Part shown: positions 44,401 to 64,000 of the stretch, one piece after another
Layout of the letters: the number at the start of each line of letters is the position of its first letter
Numbering within the stretch: the stretch's first letter is position 1
Assembly: GCF_003265705.1 (NCBI RefSeq)
Contig: NW_020313157.1
Coordinates: 2,525,570-2,589,569 of the forward strand
Length of the DNA stretch: 64,000 nucleotides
Source: Callorhinus ursinus
Lineage: Eukaryota; Chordata; Mammalia; Carnivora; Otariidae
Reading direction: 5' to 3'
The notes under the pieces: generated by a model
What the model saw: only the letters and a program-made list of their open reading frames with translations
What the model was told of the DNA's origin: nothing
Database searches by the model: none
Program-made: the position numbers and the translations under genes

Positions 44401-47400
44401 CACCTGCTCATGCTTACTCTCACTCTTTCTTTTTCTTTTCTTTTTTTTTTTTTTTAAAGATTTTATTTATTTATTTGACAGAGAAAAAGAGAGGGAACAC
44501 AAGCAGGGGGAGTGGCAGGCAGAGGGAGAGGGAGAAGCAGGCTTCCTGCAGAGCAGGGGGAGCCTAATGTGGGGCTCGATCCCAGGACCCCGGGATCATG
44601 ACCTGAGCTGAAGGCAGTCGCCTAACCAACTGAGCCACCCAGGTGCCCTCCTTCTTTCTAAAATAAATAAATAAAAAATAACAGCTTTGTTGAGGTATAA
44701 TTCACATACCACGCAGCTTAGCTATTTAGAGTGCATAGTGTTTAGCGTATTTATAGAGTTATGCAACCATCATCACAGTCTTCAAAAGACTTTCCTCCCC
44801 AGGACACCCCATACCCATTAGCAGCACACCCCCATTCGCTCTTTGCCAGCCCATGGCAACCTACTTTTCTGTCTCTATGGATTTGCCTCTTCTAGACATT
44901 GTTTGCTTGGGTTTTAATCTGCTGCTCAGGTCAGTCTGGTGCCAGATTTGGAACGACTGGCCTACAGGCATCCTGAAGTTCCCAAGACACCCCCCTCGGG
45001 TTTCAGGGCTGGTTGAGCTGAGGCAGGGCATGCCTGACTCGTCCCCTGGGGAACGTGGGCCCCGGTGGCTGAGCGTGCAGTGGAACCAGCTGTTCCAGAC
45101 AGTGAATCTGTCCACACTGTCTCTGGCCCAGCAGCAGTGGGACAGGGTGGCGGTGATGATGTCCTCCCAGGGAGCAGGATTCAGCCGTTCTGTGAGTGGA
45201 GCCTGAGGAGGAGGGGTGGCCAACAGCATATGGAGAGGGAAAGTGTTGGAGAGAGGAAGTGGGGGGAGGCAAAGCCGGACCTGCCATTGTGATACAGGTG
45301 GAGGGGGTGGGTGAGCCCGCCAGGCTGGCCCACATGACAGAGCTGTGGCATAGGACTGAGTGGCTTGCATTCCAGCAGGTGCCAGTGACCTTGGAGGACA
45401 TGGCGGCGTACCTATCCCAGGAGGAGTGGGAGTGCGTGGACCCGGCTCAGCGGGACTGCAGCTGGGACATGCTGCCGGAACACGGGGGTAACGTGCAGAG
45501 AGACCCTGGCCATTGCTCCTCAGTGGCGTGTCTGAAGTGGGCCAGTCTCGGGGAGGGTAGCTCCTTCCCTTAGGCTGGCTGGGGCCAGCTCAGCATTTCC
45601 CAACAGTTGTGTGTGGGCCTTAGGCACCCTAGGCCCAGCATCTCCCTGCTCCGTATCGCCCCTGTCTCTGTACCACTTACAAAAGCCAGTTCAACAGTTC
45701 TCAGGCTGCAGTGGCCCGAGGAATCACTGGGGAGCATGTTGAAATAAGAACTCACACCCTGTTCCTAGGTGGGTTCAGTGGGCCAGGGGTGCTCCCTGGA
45801 GAGTCTGCTCAGCAACCAGCTGAGTGCAGCCTGCAAAGCCAGGGTTGCTAGTCACCTGTCAGGGGCCCACTGCAGTGGGGAGAGTGTGGCTGCTCGCCTC
45901 GCCCCAGGCAGGTGCCCACGGTTGTCCTGGGTTCCTTATTCTTTTGTTCCTTCACCCACATGGTTGGTCCTGTTTCACGTTGGCCTCTGTGCTGCCCATG
46001 GCTCCCGTGGGTGGAGCTGCTTCTGGCAAGGCCTTGGCCATCCACAGCCTCTCCTTACCACCCCCACCCCCACCCCCACCCCACCACCCAACACTATTCC
46101 TTCTGCTCTTCCCGCTCAGCTCATCTTGGCACTCCAGATACCCATTCACTCCCTGAAATAGGTTCTGAAGGAATTGAGATGCTGCTTTGTATCAGTTGGG
46201 TTTCTTCAGACAAAGAGAACCAATAGTGTGTGTGTAAGTTAAGACATTTATTTTTGGGCGCTTGGGTGGCTCAGTCGTTAAGCATCTGCCTTCGGCTCAG
46301 GTCATGGTCCCAGGGTCCTGGGATCGAGTCCCGCATCGGGCTCCCTGCTCAGCGGGAAGCCTGCTTCTCCCTCTCCCACTCGCCCTGCTTGTGTTCCTGC
46401 TCTCGCTCTCTCTCTCTCTCTGTAAAAAAAAAAAAAAAAAAAAAATTTATTTTTAAGGAATTGGCTCATAGGATTGTTGATGCTGACAAGCCTAAAATCA
46501 TAGGACAGGCCCGCAGGCTGGAAATTCGAGTGAGAGTTGATGTTGCAGTCCTGAGTCTGATATCTGCAGGGCAGCCAGCAGACTGGAAACCCAGGCAGGA
46601 TTTCTGTATTACAGTCTGGAGGCTGAATTCCTTCTTTGGGGGAGGCACCTGGGTGGCTCAGTTGGTGAAGTGTCCCACTTGATTTCAGCTCAGGTTATGA
46701 TCTCAGGCTTGTGAGATCAAGGCCTGCAAGGGGCTCCATGCCGGGCAAGAAGTCTGCTTAGGATCCTCTCTCCCTCTGCCCCTCCCTGGGAAACCTCAGG
46801 TCCTGCTCTTAAAGCCTTCAGCTGATTAGATTTCGAGGCCCACCTGCAGTGTGGAGGGTGATCTGCTTTATTTACAGTCAGCTGATTGTAGATGTTAAGC
46901 AGATCTACAGATGACATCCTGAGAGGTTATTTAGCCTGGCTGTGGTACCACTGTTTAGTTAACACCAAAACACTGTTGACATTGGGGCTGTAGAATCCTC
47001 CGTTAGGATGCCATCTAGTGAGCTATAGGATGTTCACCAGCATCCCTGGCCTTCACCCACTAGATGCCATTTGCAACATTCTTCTCCCCAGTTGTGACAA
47101 CCAAAACTGTCTTCAGACATGCCAAGTGCCCTCTGAAGGCCACCATTGCCCCCGGGTAAGAACCCCTGGCCTAGAGGTTATGAGCCCAGGCTCCAGAGCC
47201 CGTCCTGTAACTTACTAGCCCAGTGACTCTGGGTGAGTTCCTCAGCGTCCTCGCCCTGCAATGGGACAGTAAGGGCACGCGCTTCACTGGCGTTGTGAGG
47301 CTTTCACGAGCTGCTGGCCACGGTCCACTGTCTCCGTTCAGGGTCTGACACTCCCCTGCTAGGTGCTCTGAGGCTTGCTCTCATGTTCCTCAGGTGGGAC

Positions 47401-48161
47401 AGCCGCCCAGCCTCTGCCTTCTTATTGTCCCCTCTCCCTGTGAAGGCCTCAGGGACTGTGTTTTCTCTGTCCCAGGGCTTGGGCTGCAACTTGAGGACGG
47501 ACAGGACACCAGGGAGGACGTGTCAATGGGAAGGGAGCGGGACCAAGAGCTGGTCAGGGGCCTGGCCAGGCCCGAGCAGCCTCTGGAAAGAGGAGGGCCG
47601 CGACGAGTCGAAAAGCCGTACACGTGCCCCGAGTGCGGCAAAGGCTTTAGCAAAACGTCCCACTTGACCAAGCACCAGCGCACGCACACCGGGGAGCGGC
47701 CCTACAAGTGTCAGGTGTGCGGGAAGGGCTTCAGTGACCGCTCCAACTTCAGCACGCACCAGAGGGTCCACACGGGCGAGAAACCCTACGCGTGCGCCGA
47801 GTGCGGCAAACGCTTCAGCCAGAGCTCCAGCCTGGTCATCCACCGCCGGACGCACACTGGGGAGCGGCCTTACGCCTGTGCTGAGTGTGGGAAGCGCTTC
47901 AGCAACAGCTCCCACTTCAGTGCGCACCGGAGGACACACGCGGGCGAGAAGCCCTTTGTGTGCCTGACCTGTGGCAGGGGCTTCCGCCGGGGCACGGACC
48001 TGCACAAACACCAGCGGACCCACAGCGGAGAGCAGCGCCTGCCGGGCTTGCAGAGCCCCACGGCGTGGCTCCAGGAGGCCCCCGGGGTGAAGCCCAGCCG
48101 CCACTCGTTGAGCTGCCCACCTCCAGAGTTCCGTTCAGAATTTCGAGGTCAGAGTTCATGA
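41435..48161 (+). CDS. ZNF500: ZNF500, SCAN-KRAB(partial)-C2H2 zinc-finger protein, 5 coding exons
   Basis: Coding exons: 41435-41836, 43463-43619, 43840-43907, 45376-45487, 47476-48161, in frame for 474 codons (human about 480). The first coding exon begins at acceptor 41350, with 85 bp of 5' UTR. Residues 1-41 are acidic and hold a possible SUMO site, VKVE (21-24). The SCAN dimerisation domain covers about 42-124 ([18 protein letters not shown] onward). Residues 210-247 are a KRAB A-box-like segment ([20 protein letters not shown]). Five C2H2 fingers start at Cys 297, 325, 353, 381 and 409 with TGE(R/K)P linkers. Their helix residues at -1, 2, 3, 6 read KSHK, DSNT, QSSI, NSHA and RTDK. A 45-aa tail follows. 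It is a predicted nuclear DNA-binding regulator; its targets cannot be read from sequence. Introns hold SINE, MER5A and L1 relics. Confidence 0.95.
44249..44677. repeat. Nested SINEC pair in ZNF500 intron 4
   Basis: A forward SINE (44249 to about 44430, tail at 44655-44677) is split by a reverse SINE (about 44436-44650). The outer target duplication AATAACAGCTTTATTGAGG recurs as AATAACAGCTTTGTTGAGG. Confidence 0.9.
44678..44905 (-). repeat. Old L1 fragment in ZNF500 intron 4
   Basis: 'aacagctttgttgaggtataattcacatacca', 'gttatgcaaccatcatcac' and 'tctctatggatttgcctcttctagacatt' follow the reverse complement of an old L1 3' region. A longer relative is at 58207-58647. Confidence 0.75.
46060..46090 (+). 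repeat. CCCCCA/CCACCC microsatellite
   Basis: About five tandem CACCCC-type units in ZNF500 intron 5. Confidence 0.9.
46170..46925 (+). repeat. Old interspersed repeat carrying two SINEs, ZNF500 intron 5
   Basis: Pieces of one old repeat (TATCAGTTGGGTTTCTTCAGAC; 'aaggaattggctcataggattgttg'; 'tcagctgattagatttcgagg') are separated by forward SINEs at 46256-46443 and 46643-46790. The second SINE is truncated at its 3' end. Family of the host repeat not assigned. Confidence 0.6.
46955..47170 (-). repeat. MER5A-like element in ZNF500 intron 5
   Basis: Reverse text includes 'actgttgacattggggctg', 'ccactagatgcca', 'cagttgtgacaaccaaaactgtcttcagacatg' and 'gtaagaacccctgg', a clear MER5A pattern. Confidence 0.8.
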
Positions 48162-49400
48162 AGCTGCTGGAGTTACTGTCTTGGAACCAGAACCCTAATC
48201 TGAAGGCATTTCAGACTGACCCTGTTTGCCCCTGGTGGGGGCCCAGCCCATGGCTGTGGGATATTTCAGGTGCCCAGGCAGAGGGAAGAATCCGGGCACT
48301 GAGTTCAGCAGTGGCAGCTGGACATGGAGCAGGTGGACCTGGGTCCTGGGGCCGCTGTCCAGGTGACCACAGCCTGGGTGGCTCACCACCCCAGGGATGG
48401 ATACTCACCGTTCAGGAGGCTAGAAGACCAAACCCAAGATGTGGGCAGGGCTGCTTCCTTCTGGAGGCCCTGATGGGAGAGACTGTCCCACGCCTCTCTC
48501 CTGGCTTCTGGTGTTGCCGGTGTCCCCGGTGTTCTTGGCTTGTGGCCACATCGCTCCCGCCTCTGCCTCTTCTCTGCTCTGGTGTCCTCTTCTAAGGGCA
48601 CAGTCATTCGATTTAGGGCCCCTGATCCAGAATGACCTCATCTCAATTACATCTGCATAGACCTTGTTTCCAAATAAGGGCACATGCTGAGGTTGTGGGT
48701 GGACATGAAGCCGGGAACGCTTGTCAGCCCACTTTGGGGAAGGCTCCAGAACTCCAGTTCCTTGGAGCGTTAACATACCCCAGCCTTCCCTGGCCTCCCA
48801 CCTTCCCCTCCAGCCTTGCCACACCCAGTATGTAGCCTGTGGGGGCTTTTTCTGTATCTCTGTGGTGTTAGCGGGGTAGTGGGGTGAGTTGGGGGTCACC
48901 TTCATAGATCCATGGCTGTTCTAAAGGATGAATACCTGGTGTGGGAACGCTTCCCTGATACCCCATCTTCCAACCTCCCCGGCCCATGAGGAAGCCTGTG
49001 GATTGGACCAGCCTTGCCATCTATCCCCAGGGCAGGAGTCCAGGGTTGCCTTTGCTCCAGCCCCAAGTGGCCAGGACAGAGGCAGCCTTGGCTGCCCCTC
49101 TTGGTCTTTCTGATCTGTTCACATCCACTGTGTCCTGGGCAGCTGTGGGGAGCAGTAGAGAGTCCTGGTTTCGTTTCGTCATCACTGGAGTCTTGGAGCA
49201 GCTGCTGAAACCCCTTGGTTCTGGAACATTCCATGCAGGGAGTGTGGCAATTTCCCATGGCGGGGTTGCCTTGGGCCTCGTGCTGTGCTCCATTCTGTTG
49301 GTCACCCAATCACTGTAGGTATTTTACACCTTTCAGCATAACCCAGGTTCCAGGGTGCGTGATCTGTTCTCGGTTCCCTTAATAAAGTCGGTCCCTCTGG
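48162..49400 (+). other. ZNF500: ZNF500 3' untranslated region
   Basis: Sequence from the stop codon to the AATAAA at 49381-49386. It contains a reverse MaLR LTR fragment at about 48600-48700 ('cctgatccagaatgacctcatctc', 'ttgtttccaaataagggcacatgc'). No spliced coding sequence is visible on either strand here. Confidence 0.55.
49381..49386 (+). terminator. ZNF500: Probable ZNF500 poly(A) signal
   Basis: Canonical AATAAA 1.2 kb after the stop, followed by GTGTGCTCTGCCTGGTGTGTT, a suitable GU-rich downstream element. Confidence 0.6.
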
Positions 49401-49806
49401 CCTCGTGTGCTCTGCCTGGTGTGTTCTCCAGAGAAGGCGGCCACTCAGTTGAAGCATGGTTTGACCTTCTAGGCCAACTGCCAGGGCTCTTGAGCACACT
49501 TGGCTTTGCCGACCACCCTCCTTCCCTATGCGGCTGTGAGTCTGCGGGTTCACTTCTGTCATGTCCAGGCTGGTGCTGGAGGCCGCCGGCCGCCCGCTTC
49601 CTGGCCTGGGACCTGGGCCTATTAGTACCCGTTCCAGAATATTCTCTCACACAGTCCTAGGACATAGGGCTTTTGTGACTCTCCTTTTATAGATGGGAAA
49701 CTGAGGTCCTGAGTGCTTCACCTTGTCCAGGTGGCAGAACTCCTACCACATCATCCTTTCGGCTTGCCTTAACGGTCGTTCACCCAGTTGAACTTGGAAC
49801 AAAGAG

Positions 49807-49812
49807 TTTATT
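49807..49812 (-). terminator. DNAAF8: Candidate DNAAF8 poly(A) signal
   Basis: TTTATT on the + strand is AATAAA on the minus strand, 1.4 kb after the DNAAF8 stop. The distance makes this a candidate only; I did not find a closer canonical signal. Confidence 0.35.
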
Positions 49813-51231
49813 TTCTCTCACTTTGTGAAACATTCTTAACAAACTAATGACGTTAAAAGGGGTAGAGATGGGGAAAATGGGTTCAAAGGAAAAAAAGCTG
49901 GCCATTGCTCCTGACAGGCTGCATGGGTGGAGGTGGTCACGTTTAGTCTGCCTTGCCCAGTGCCTGAGCCCTGACCACACTGCACGTGCCCTGGAGCAGA
50001 GGGTGAGGGACTTTCACAGATGGGCAAGACCCAGGAGCCCAAGCGATGCAGTGTGGTTACTTGCCCTGCCGGTAGGCCCACCCAGGGCTTCCTGTGGCCT
50101 TGGTGGAAGCTGCCTTGCCCCTGGCCCCTCATCGTTGTGGGTGGGGGCTGCTGTGGGGGCCCCCATGGTCATATCAAGTGAAGTCTGTGGCCCTGATCAT
50201 GACTAGCTGAGGCCAGGCAGAGCCTGCCTTGCCTGGTGCAGGGCTTGATGGAAAGAGACCCTTGCCCATCCTCAGCGCATGCTAACAGGTGGTGACCCCA
50301 GCTGAATCCTGGGACATGTGCCCAAATGCCAAGGACCCTACCAAGCCACTGAGCCCATGTCACAGGGGGACTCGAGATGACTGCTTTTCCCATGGGGCAG
50401 GCAGGGCAGAGTGGGGCAGAGACTCTGAGAAGCAGAATCTCGGAAACAAGTTGACGAGAGAACAGAGGTAGCCACAGATCAGGGCTTCAGCCTGTTGGGG
50501 ACAGCAGGGCTGAGAACAATACGAAAGGACTGAAAATGGGCAGTGGGGGGTGATGTTGGCAAAGTAACGAGAAGGATGTCCTCCACAAGGCCGGGCGCCG
50601 CTCTGTTCCCTGGGGACCGTTTGGGTGTCAGGACACTCGGTACTCTATCTCTGTGGAAAGGTCAACTCCACCCATAGTTTGGAAGGACCCTAAAACGTGT
50701 GCCTTTGTATCTTGGTTAAAGAAAAAAACCTTCAGTCTTCCCCCATTTATCAAAGAGTCCATTTGGTGTGTGAGAGAGAGTGGGTGGTGTGTTCATTTAG
50801 GCACATAAATAGCAAGCAGCCAGGGACCCAGAAGATCAGGCTCAATTCTCCTCCAAGACCCTTTCTCTAAACCCTGAAATTCTCTGAATATGTTTTACTT
50901 GAGTTTTAGCTTTAGAAAAAGCTTGCATGATGACAATAACAGAGAAGAGTGCAGACATGAGAGAGAAAACACCCGACAGTCCCCCTATTGGCACGGACCA
51001 TGCTCTCCGTGGGGTCTGCTTCCAAGGCGCTATTGTCCTGCTCTGTGTACAACTGTGTTCTGGCATCTTTGCTCTAAGTACATAGAATGATCTGCCCCGC
51101 AGCCTGAGGGTCCCCGTGCTGCAGAAGAAACACCTTCTCACAGAAACAAGGGAGAGCCAGGGGCCCAGGCATGTGGATGGAGAGTGGAATCATCCCGCCC
51201 AGCTCCTTCTCCCATCTGGTCCAGGACGCAG

Positions 51232-61048
<9,817 letters not shown>

Positions 61049-61550
61049 TCATCCAAGCAGCCCTGCAGGGGACACAGGGTGAAGTGAGAGGGTCCTGGGG
61101 CCAAGGATCAAGAGCTCAGGATGGGGCAGGGGGAGAGGGCTGCCTTTTCAAAGCACCTACCACACTGTGGGGGATGAACACAGACTCCCAGATCTCCCAC
61201 TTGGTTTCCCTTCTGGTTCTGCGGGTTCCTATTCCTGCCAGTCACTGTGCCCGCGCTGTGTGTTTGGTGCAGGTAGAACCCAGATATGGCTGACCCCCGA
61301 GCAACACGGGTTTGAAATGTGCCAGTGCACTGGTATGCAGATTTTTTTCTATAAATACAGTTCAGTACTGTAAATGTGTTTTCTCATGATTTTCTTAACA
61401 TTTTCCTTTCTCTAGCTTACTTGATGTGGGAATACAATATAGAAAATATTTACAGAATATGTGTCAATTGACTATGTTATCGGTTAGGCTTTCAATCAAC
61501 AGTAGACTATTAGCTAAGCTTTGGGGGGAGTCAAAAGTTATATGTGGAGG

Positions 61551-62265
61551 GGTGCCTGGCTTGCTCAGTGAGTAGAGCATGTGACGCTTGATCTTGGGGT
61601 TGTAAGTTCAAGCTCCACACTGGGTAGAGATTACTTAAAAATAAAATTTTGGGGGAGGGGACGCCTAGGTGGCTTAGTTGATTAAGTGTCTGCCTTCGGC
61701 TCAGGTCATGATCCCAGGGTCCTGGGATCAAGTCCCGCATCAAGCTCCCTGCTCAGCGGGGAGCCTGCTTCTCCCTCTGCCCAATCCTTTTTTATTTTTT
61801 ATTTTTTTCAAAGATTTTATTTATTTATTTGACAGAGAGAGAGACACAGCGAGAGCAGGAACACAAGCAGGGGTAGTGGGAGAGGGAGAAGCTGGCTTCC
61901 TGCAAAGCAGGGAGCCGGATGTGGGTCTCGATCCCAGGACCCTGGGATCATGACCTGAGCCGAAGGCAGACGCTTATCTTTTTTTTTTTTTTTTAAAGAT
62001 TTTATTTATTTGACAGAGAGAGATACAGTGAGAGAGGGAACACAAGCAGGGGGAGTGGGAGAGGGAGAAGCAGGCTTCCCACAGAGCAGGGAGCCCAATG
62101 CGGGGCTCAATCCCCGCACCGTGGGATCATGACCTGAGCCGAAGGCAGACGCGTAACGACTGAGCCACCCAGGGGCCCCTGCCCAATCCTTTTTTAAAGA
62201 TTTTATTTATTTGTCAGAGAGAGAGCAAGAGCAGGGGGAGGAGGCAGAGAGAGAGAGTGGAATGA
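61551..62265. repeat. Cluster of five SINEC pieces in DNAAF8 intron upstream of the first coding exon
   Basis: In order: an old forward copy (61551-61653), a forward copy (61661-61778), two reverse copies (about 61796-61976, lacking its head, and 61978-62178) and a reverse stub (to about 62265). TGCCCAATCCTTTTTT occurs at 61779-61794 and again at 62179-62194, which marks a target site. Confidence 0.85.
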
Positions 62266-62872
62266 TGGTACTTCAGAGCCAGTGTCTGGACATCCCTTGC
62301 AGCGCCAGAGGCCACTGTGAGTGGGTAAATGGGAAGAGAGCACTGTCCGGCTAATACCCCATCAGGGTACCAGCAGGAGATGTGAGTGGTGGGGTACTTG
62401 CTTCTGTGCTTGGTGCACCCTGAACTGTGAACAGCAGGGTGTGGATGCAACACCCATCAACACACATCAGGGGATGTTTTTTTTTGGAAGCGGCCTCTGT
62501 AGGGCAGATTGTAGAACAACAGAATCACCGAAGTGAAGGCGGCTACCAGAGACTAGGTTCTTGTAGGCAGGCAAGGCAACAGAAGAGGGAAAGGCACTAC
62601 AGGCTACAGGAAGAGCATGTACATTGGCTCAGAGGAGCGGAAACTGCCCAACAGGTTGCGGGGTAGAAGTTATCAGTTGCTGGAATATGCGGTGAAAACG
62701 GACTAGATCGCGCAGGTGAGGATTTTGGACTGGGGTTAATGCCTAAAGCTAAGCCAAAGAGGAGCTCCAGTCTCTTCCGAATCCTGGCGGTACCTCCATG
62801 TCCGTTTCTTGGCTGCAGCCCATTAGCCCCGCCCCCAGGCCCGCCCCTGGCCCCTCCTGCCCGGGGCGCCCC

Positions 62873-62886
62873 GTTGTTATGACAAC
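62873..62886. promoter_or_regulatory. RFX X-box-like palindrome
   Basis: GTTGTTATGACAAC fits the classical X-box pattern RYYNYYATRRNRAC at every position and is nearly symmetrical. RFX factors drive ciliary genes through such sites. Binding is inferred. Confidence 0.5.
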
Positions 62887-63369
62887 CAGACGCCAACGGC
62901 CTCCCGGGTCAGACTTTTAAAATCTAAAGCTGGGAAGCAGGAAAACCCATCGTCCACCTTCCCAGCCACCCTCACTCCCTGTTTCCCGCCGTCCTGTCCG
63001 AATCCCGGCCTGTACCTTCGCGGCTGCGGCAGGCCCGAGGCCACTCACCTCAGGCCTCCGCCTCCCCTCCCTGCGCGGTCCTGACAGGGCTATAAACAGT
63101 CCCCAGTGCGTCCCTCCGGTCGCGCTCGCCCCCTCGGGCCGCGGCGCAACTACTGAGGCTCTCACGGCCTTTGGAATCCCCCCTCGGCAGAGTCTTAGAT
63201 TACTGGACTGCCAACCGCACTTTTCCCGCTGCTCCTCTTTCGGGACTCGGCGCGGCCTGCCTCTCTTGAAACGGGATTGGTTCCCCCGGCCAGGGGAGGG
63301 GCGGGGCAGGGCGAGGTCCGCCTGTTCATTGGCTGACGTGGGCGTCACATAGTCAGCCAGGCGGGCTGA

Positions 63370-63604
63370 CCGGAAGGTTCGGGTGCGGGACGGACGAATT
63401 GCCCGGCGGCGCCGGGAGCTGCCCCGCTGCCCGGCGAGCGTCCCGGCGTGCTCCGCGCCTCCCGCAACCACTTCCGGGGCGGGAGCGGGGCCGCGGGGTC
63501 CGGGCGCTGCGGCGGCAGCCCGCGCGGAGGGAGTCCGGGCGAGCTTGGCGGAGAACGGGCCGGCCTGAGGGAGTGCGGCGGCGGCTGCCCGGGGCCCAGC
63601 GCAG
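63370..63604 (+). other. ANKS3: Probable non-coding first exon of ANKS3
   Basis: CpG-rich sequence ending CAGCGCAG|GTAGGC, on the plus strand just beyond the divergent DNAAF8 promoter. In the human locus ANKS3 (ankyrin-repeat/SAM protein of the NEK8-ANKS6 ciliary complex) is the divergent neighbour of DNAAF8. No ANKS3 coding exon lies in the window, so the call rests on synteny and the donor. The 5' limit is a guess. Confidence 0.45.
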
Positions 63605-64000
63605 GTAGGCTCCGTGGCGGCCGGGCTCCCCCGCCTGGTGCCGGCACCTGCAGCCCGCCTGCGGGGCCCGGCGCCAGACGGCCCGGCCCTGCCGCTTGCT
63701 CGCCGCGTGAGTTTCTGACTGCGCTTCCGCTTCTGCAGCGGTGCGGCGGGGACGACAGAGCCACGTGCCGTGTAGGGCTACCGGGAGGAGGCGTCAAGGG
63801 ACGTCAGTACAGTCGGGGCTCGGGGTATTCCCGAAGGACCCCCCCAGGGCCTGAGAACCAGGATGGGTACCCCGGTTCCTGTGAAAGGCATACGCGCCGA
63901 GACGAGACTTCCTCCCTTTAGGCATGGCGGCCGACCACCAGCGTCATTATTTTTTAGTTAAGATTTTTGGTTTAGAGGAACGGCCGCTGAGCGAGTATAC

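Larger units (their letters stand above)
62750..63950. promoter_or_regulatory. Bidirectional CpG-island promoter of DNAAF8 (-) and ANKS3 (+)
   Basis: GC- and CpG-rich throughout. On the minus strand, good donors that could end a non-coding DNAAF8 exon 1 are CTGAG|GTGAGT (exon end 63049) and GCGAAG|GTACAG (exon end 63016). On the plus strand the ANKS3 non-coding exon ends at 63604. Reverse CCAAT boxes lie at 63276-63280 and 63328-63332, a CRE-like TGACGTGGGCGTCA at 63334-63347, and an X-box-like palindrome at 62873-62886. The head-to-head order matches the human locus. Confidence 0.7.

Noticed and set aside
47523..48104. 193-codon minus-strand frame
   Set aside because: It is the antisense of the zinc-finger array; the regular repeats mirror the C2H2 linker periodicity.
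63448..63921. 157-codon frame over the ANKS3 first exon
   Set aside because: Gly/Arg/Pro-rich CpG-island translation crossing the GTAGGC donor, with no similarity to ANKS3.

Overview
The window is nuclear DNA from a caniform carnivore. It holds about 40 tRNA-derived SINEs of the carnivore SINEC type, each with a head reading GCCTGGGTGGCTCAG, a CT-rich body and an AATAAATAAAATCTTTAAAA tail. Their text fits the bear, seal or mustelid side better than the dog, but I do not name a species. Five spliced protein-coding genes and a sixth gene's 5' end can be followed exon by exon. They match the human 16p13.3 neighbourhood, read in the opposite direction: (GLYR1 3' end) - ROGDI - SMIM22 - SEPTIN12 - ZNF500 - DNAAF8 - ANKS3.

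Layout. 1 to about 275: probable 3' UTR end of the upstream gene. 330-1080: CpG-island promoter. 832-6578 (+): ROGDI, 11 coding exons, 289 aa. 7539-8003 (-): SMIM22, 3 coding exons, 82 aa, tail-to-tail with ROGDI. 8.0-14.3 kb: repeat-rich intergenic DNA. 14361-24270 (+): SEPTIN12, 9 coding exons, 359 aa. 24.4-39.8 kb: a long intergenic stretch, mostly SINEs, L1 pieces and MaLR LTRs. It also holds an isolated CpG promoter at 32.4-32.95 kb and an inverted copy of a ZNF500 intron/exon junction at 26.7 kb. 39.84-40.42 kb: ZNF500 promoter with an 86-bp repeat. 41435-48161 (+): ZNF500, 5 coding exons, 474 aa, SCAN, partial KRAB and five zinc fingers. 51232-61012 (-): DNAAF8, 8 coding exons, 519 aa. 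62.8-63.95 kb: CpG island shared head-to-head by DNAAF8 (-) and ANKS3 (+, only the non-coding first exon).

The genes do not form one pathway. ROGDI belongs to V-ATPase regulation, SMIM22 is an epithelial membrane microprotein, SEPTIN12 is a sperm septin, and ZNF500 is a nuclear zinc-finger factor. DNAAF8 (axonemal dynein assembly) and ANKS3 (ciliary ankyrin/SAM protein) both serve cilia and share a promoter region containing an RFX X-box-like palindrome. I found no new multi-gene system. The most unusual items are the inverted ZNF500 junction copy, the 86-bp repeat with ZNF143-type motifs, the orphan CpG promoter, the possible ciliary X-box, and an old direct duplication near SEPTIN12 exon 1. 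Exon borders come from GT/AG sites, reading-frame continuity and remembered human protein sequences. No alignment or database search was run.
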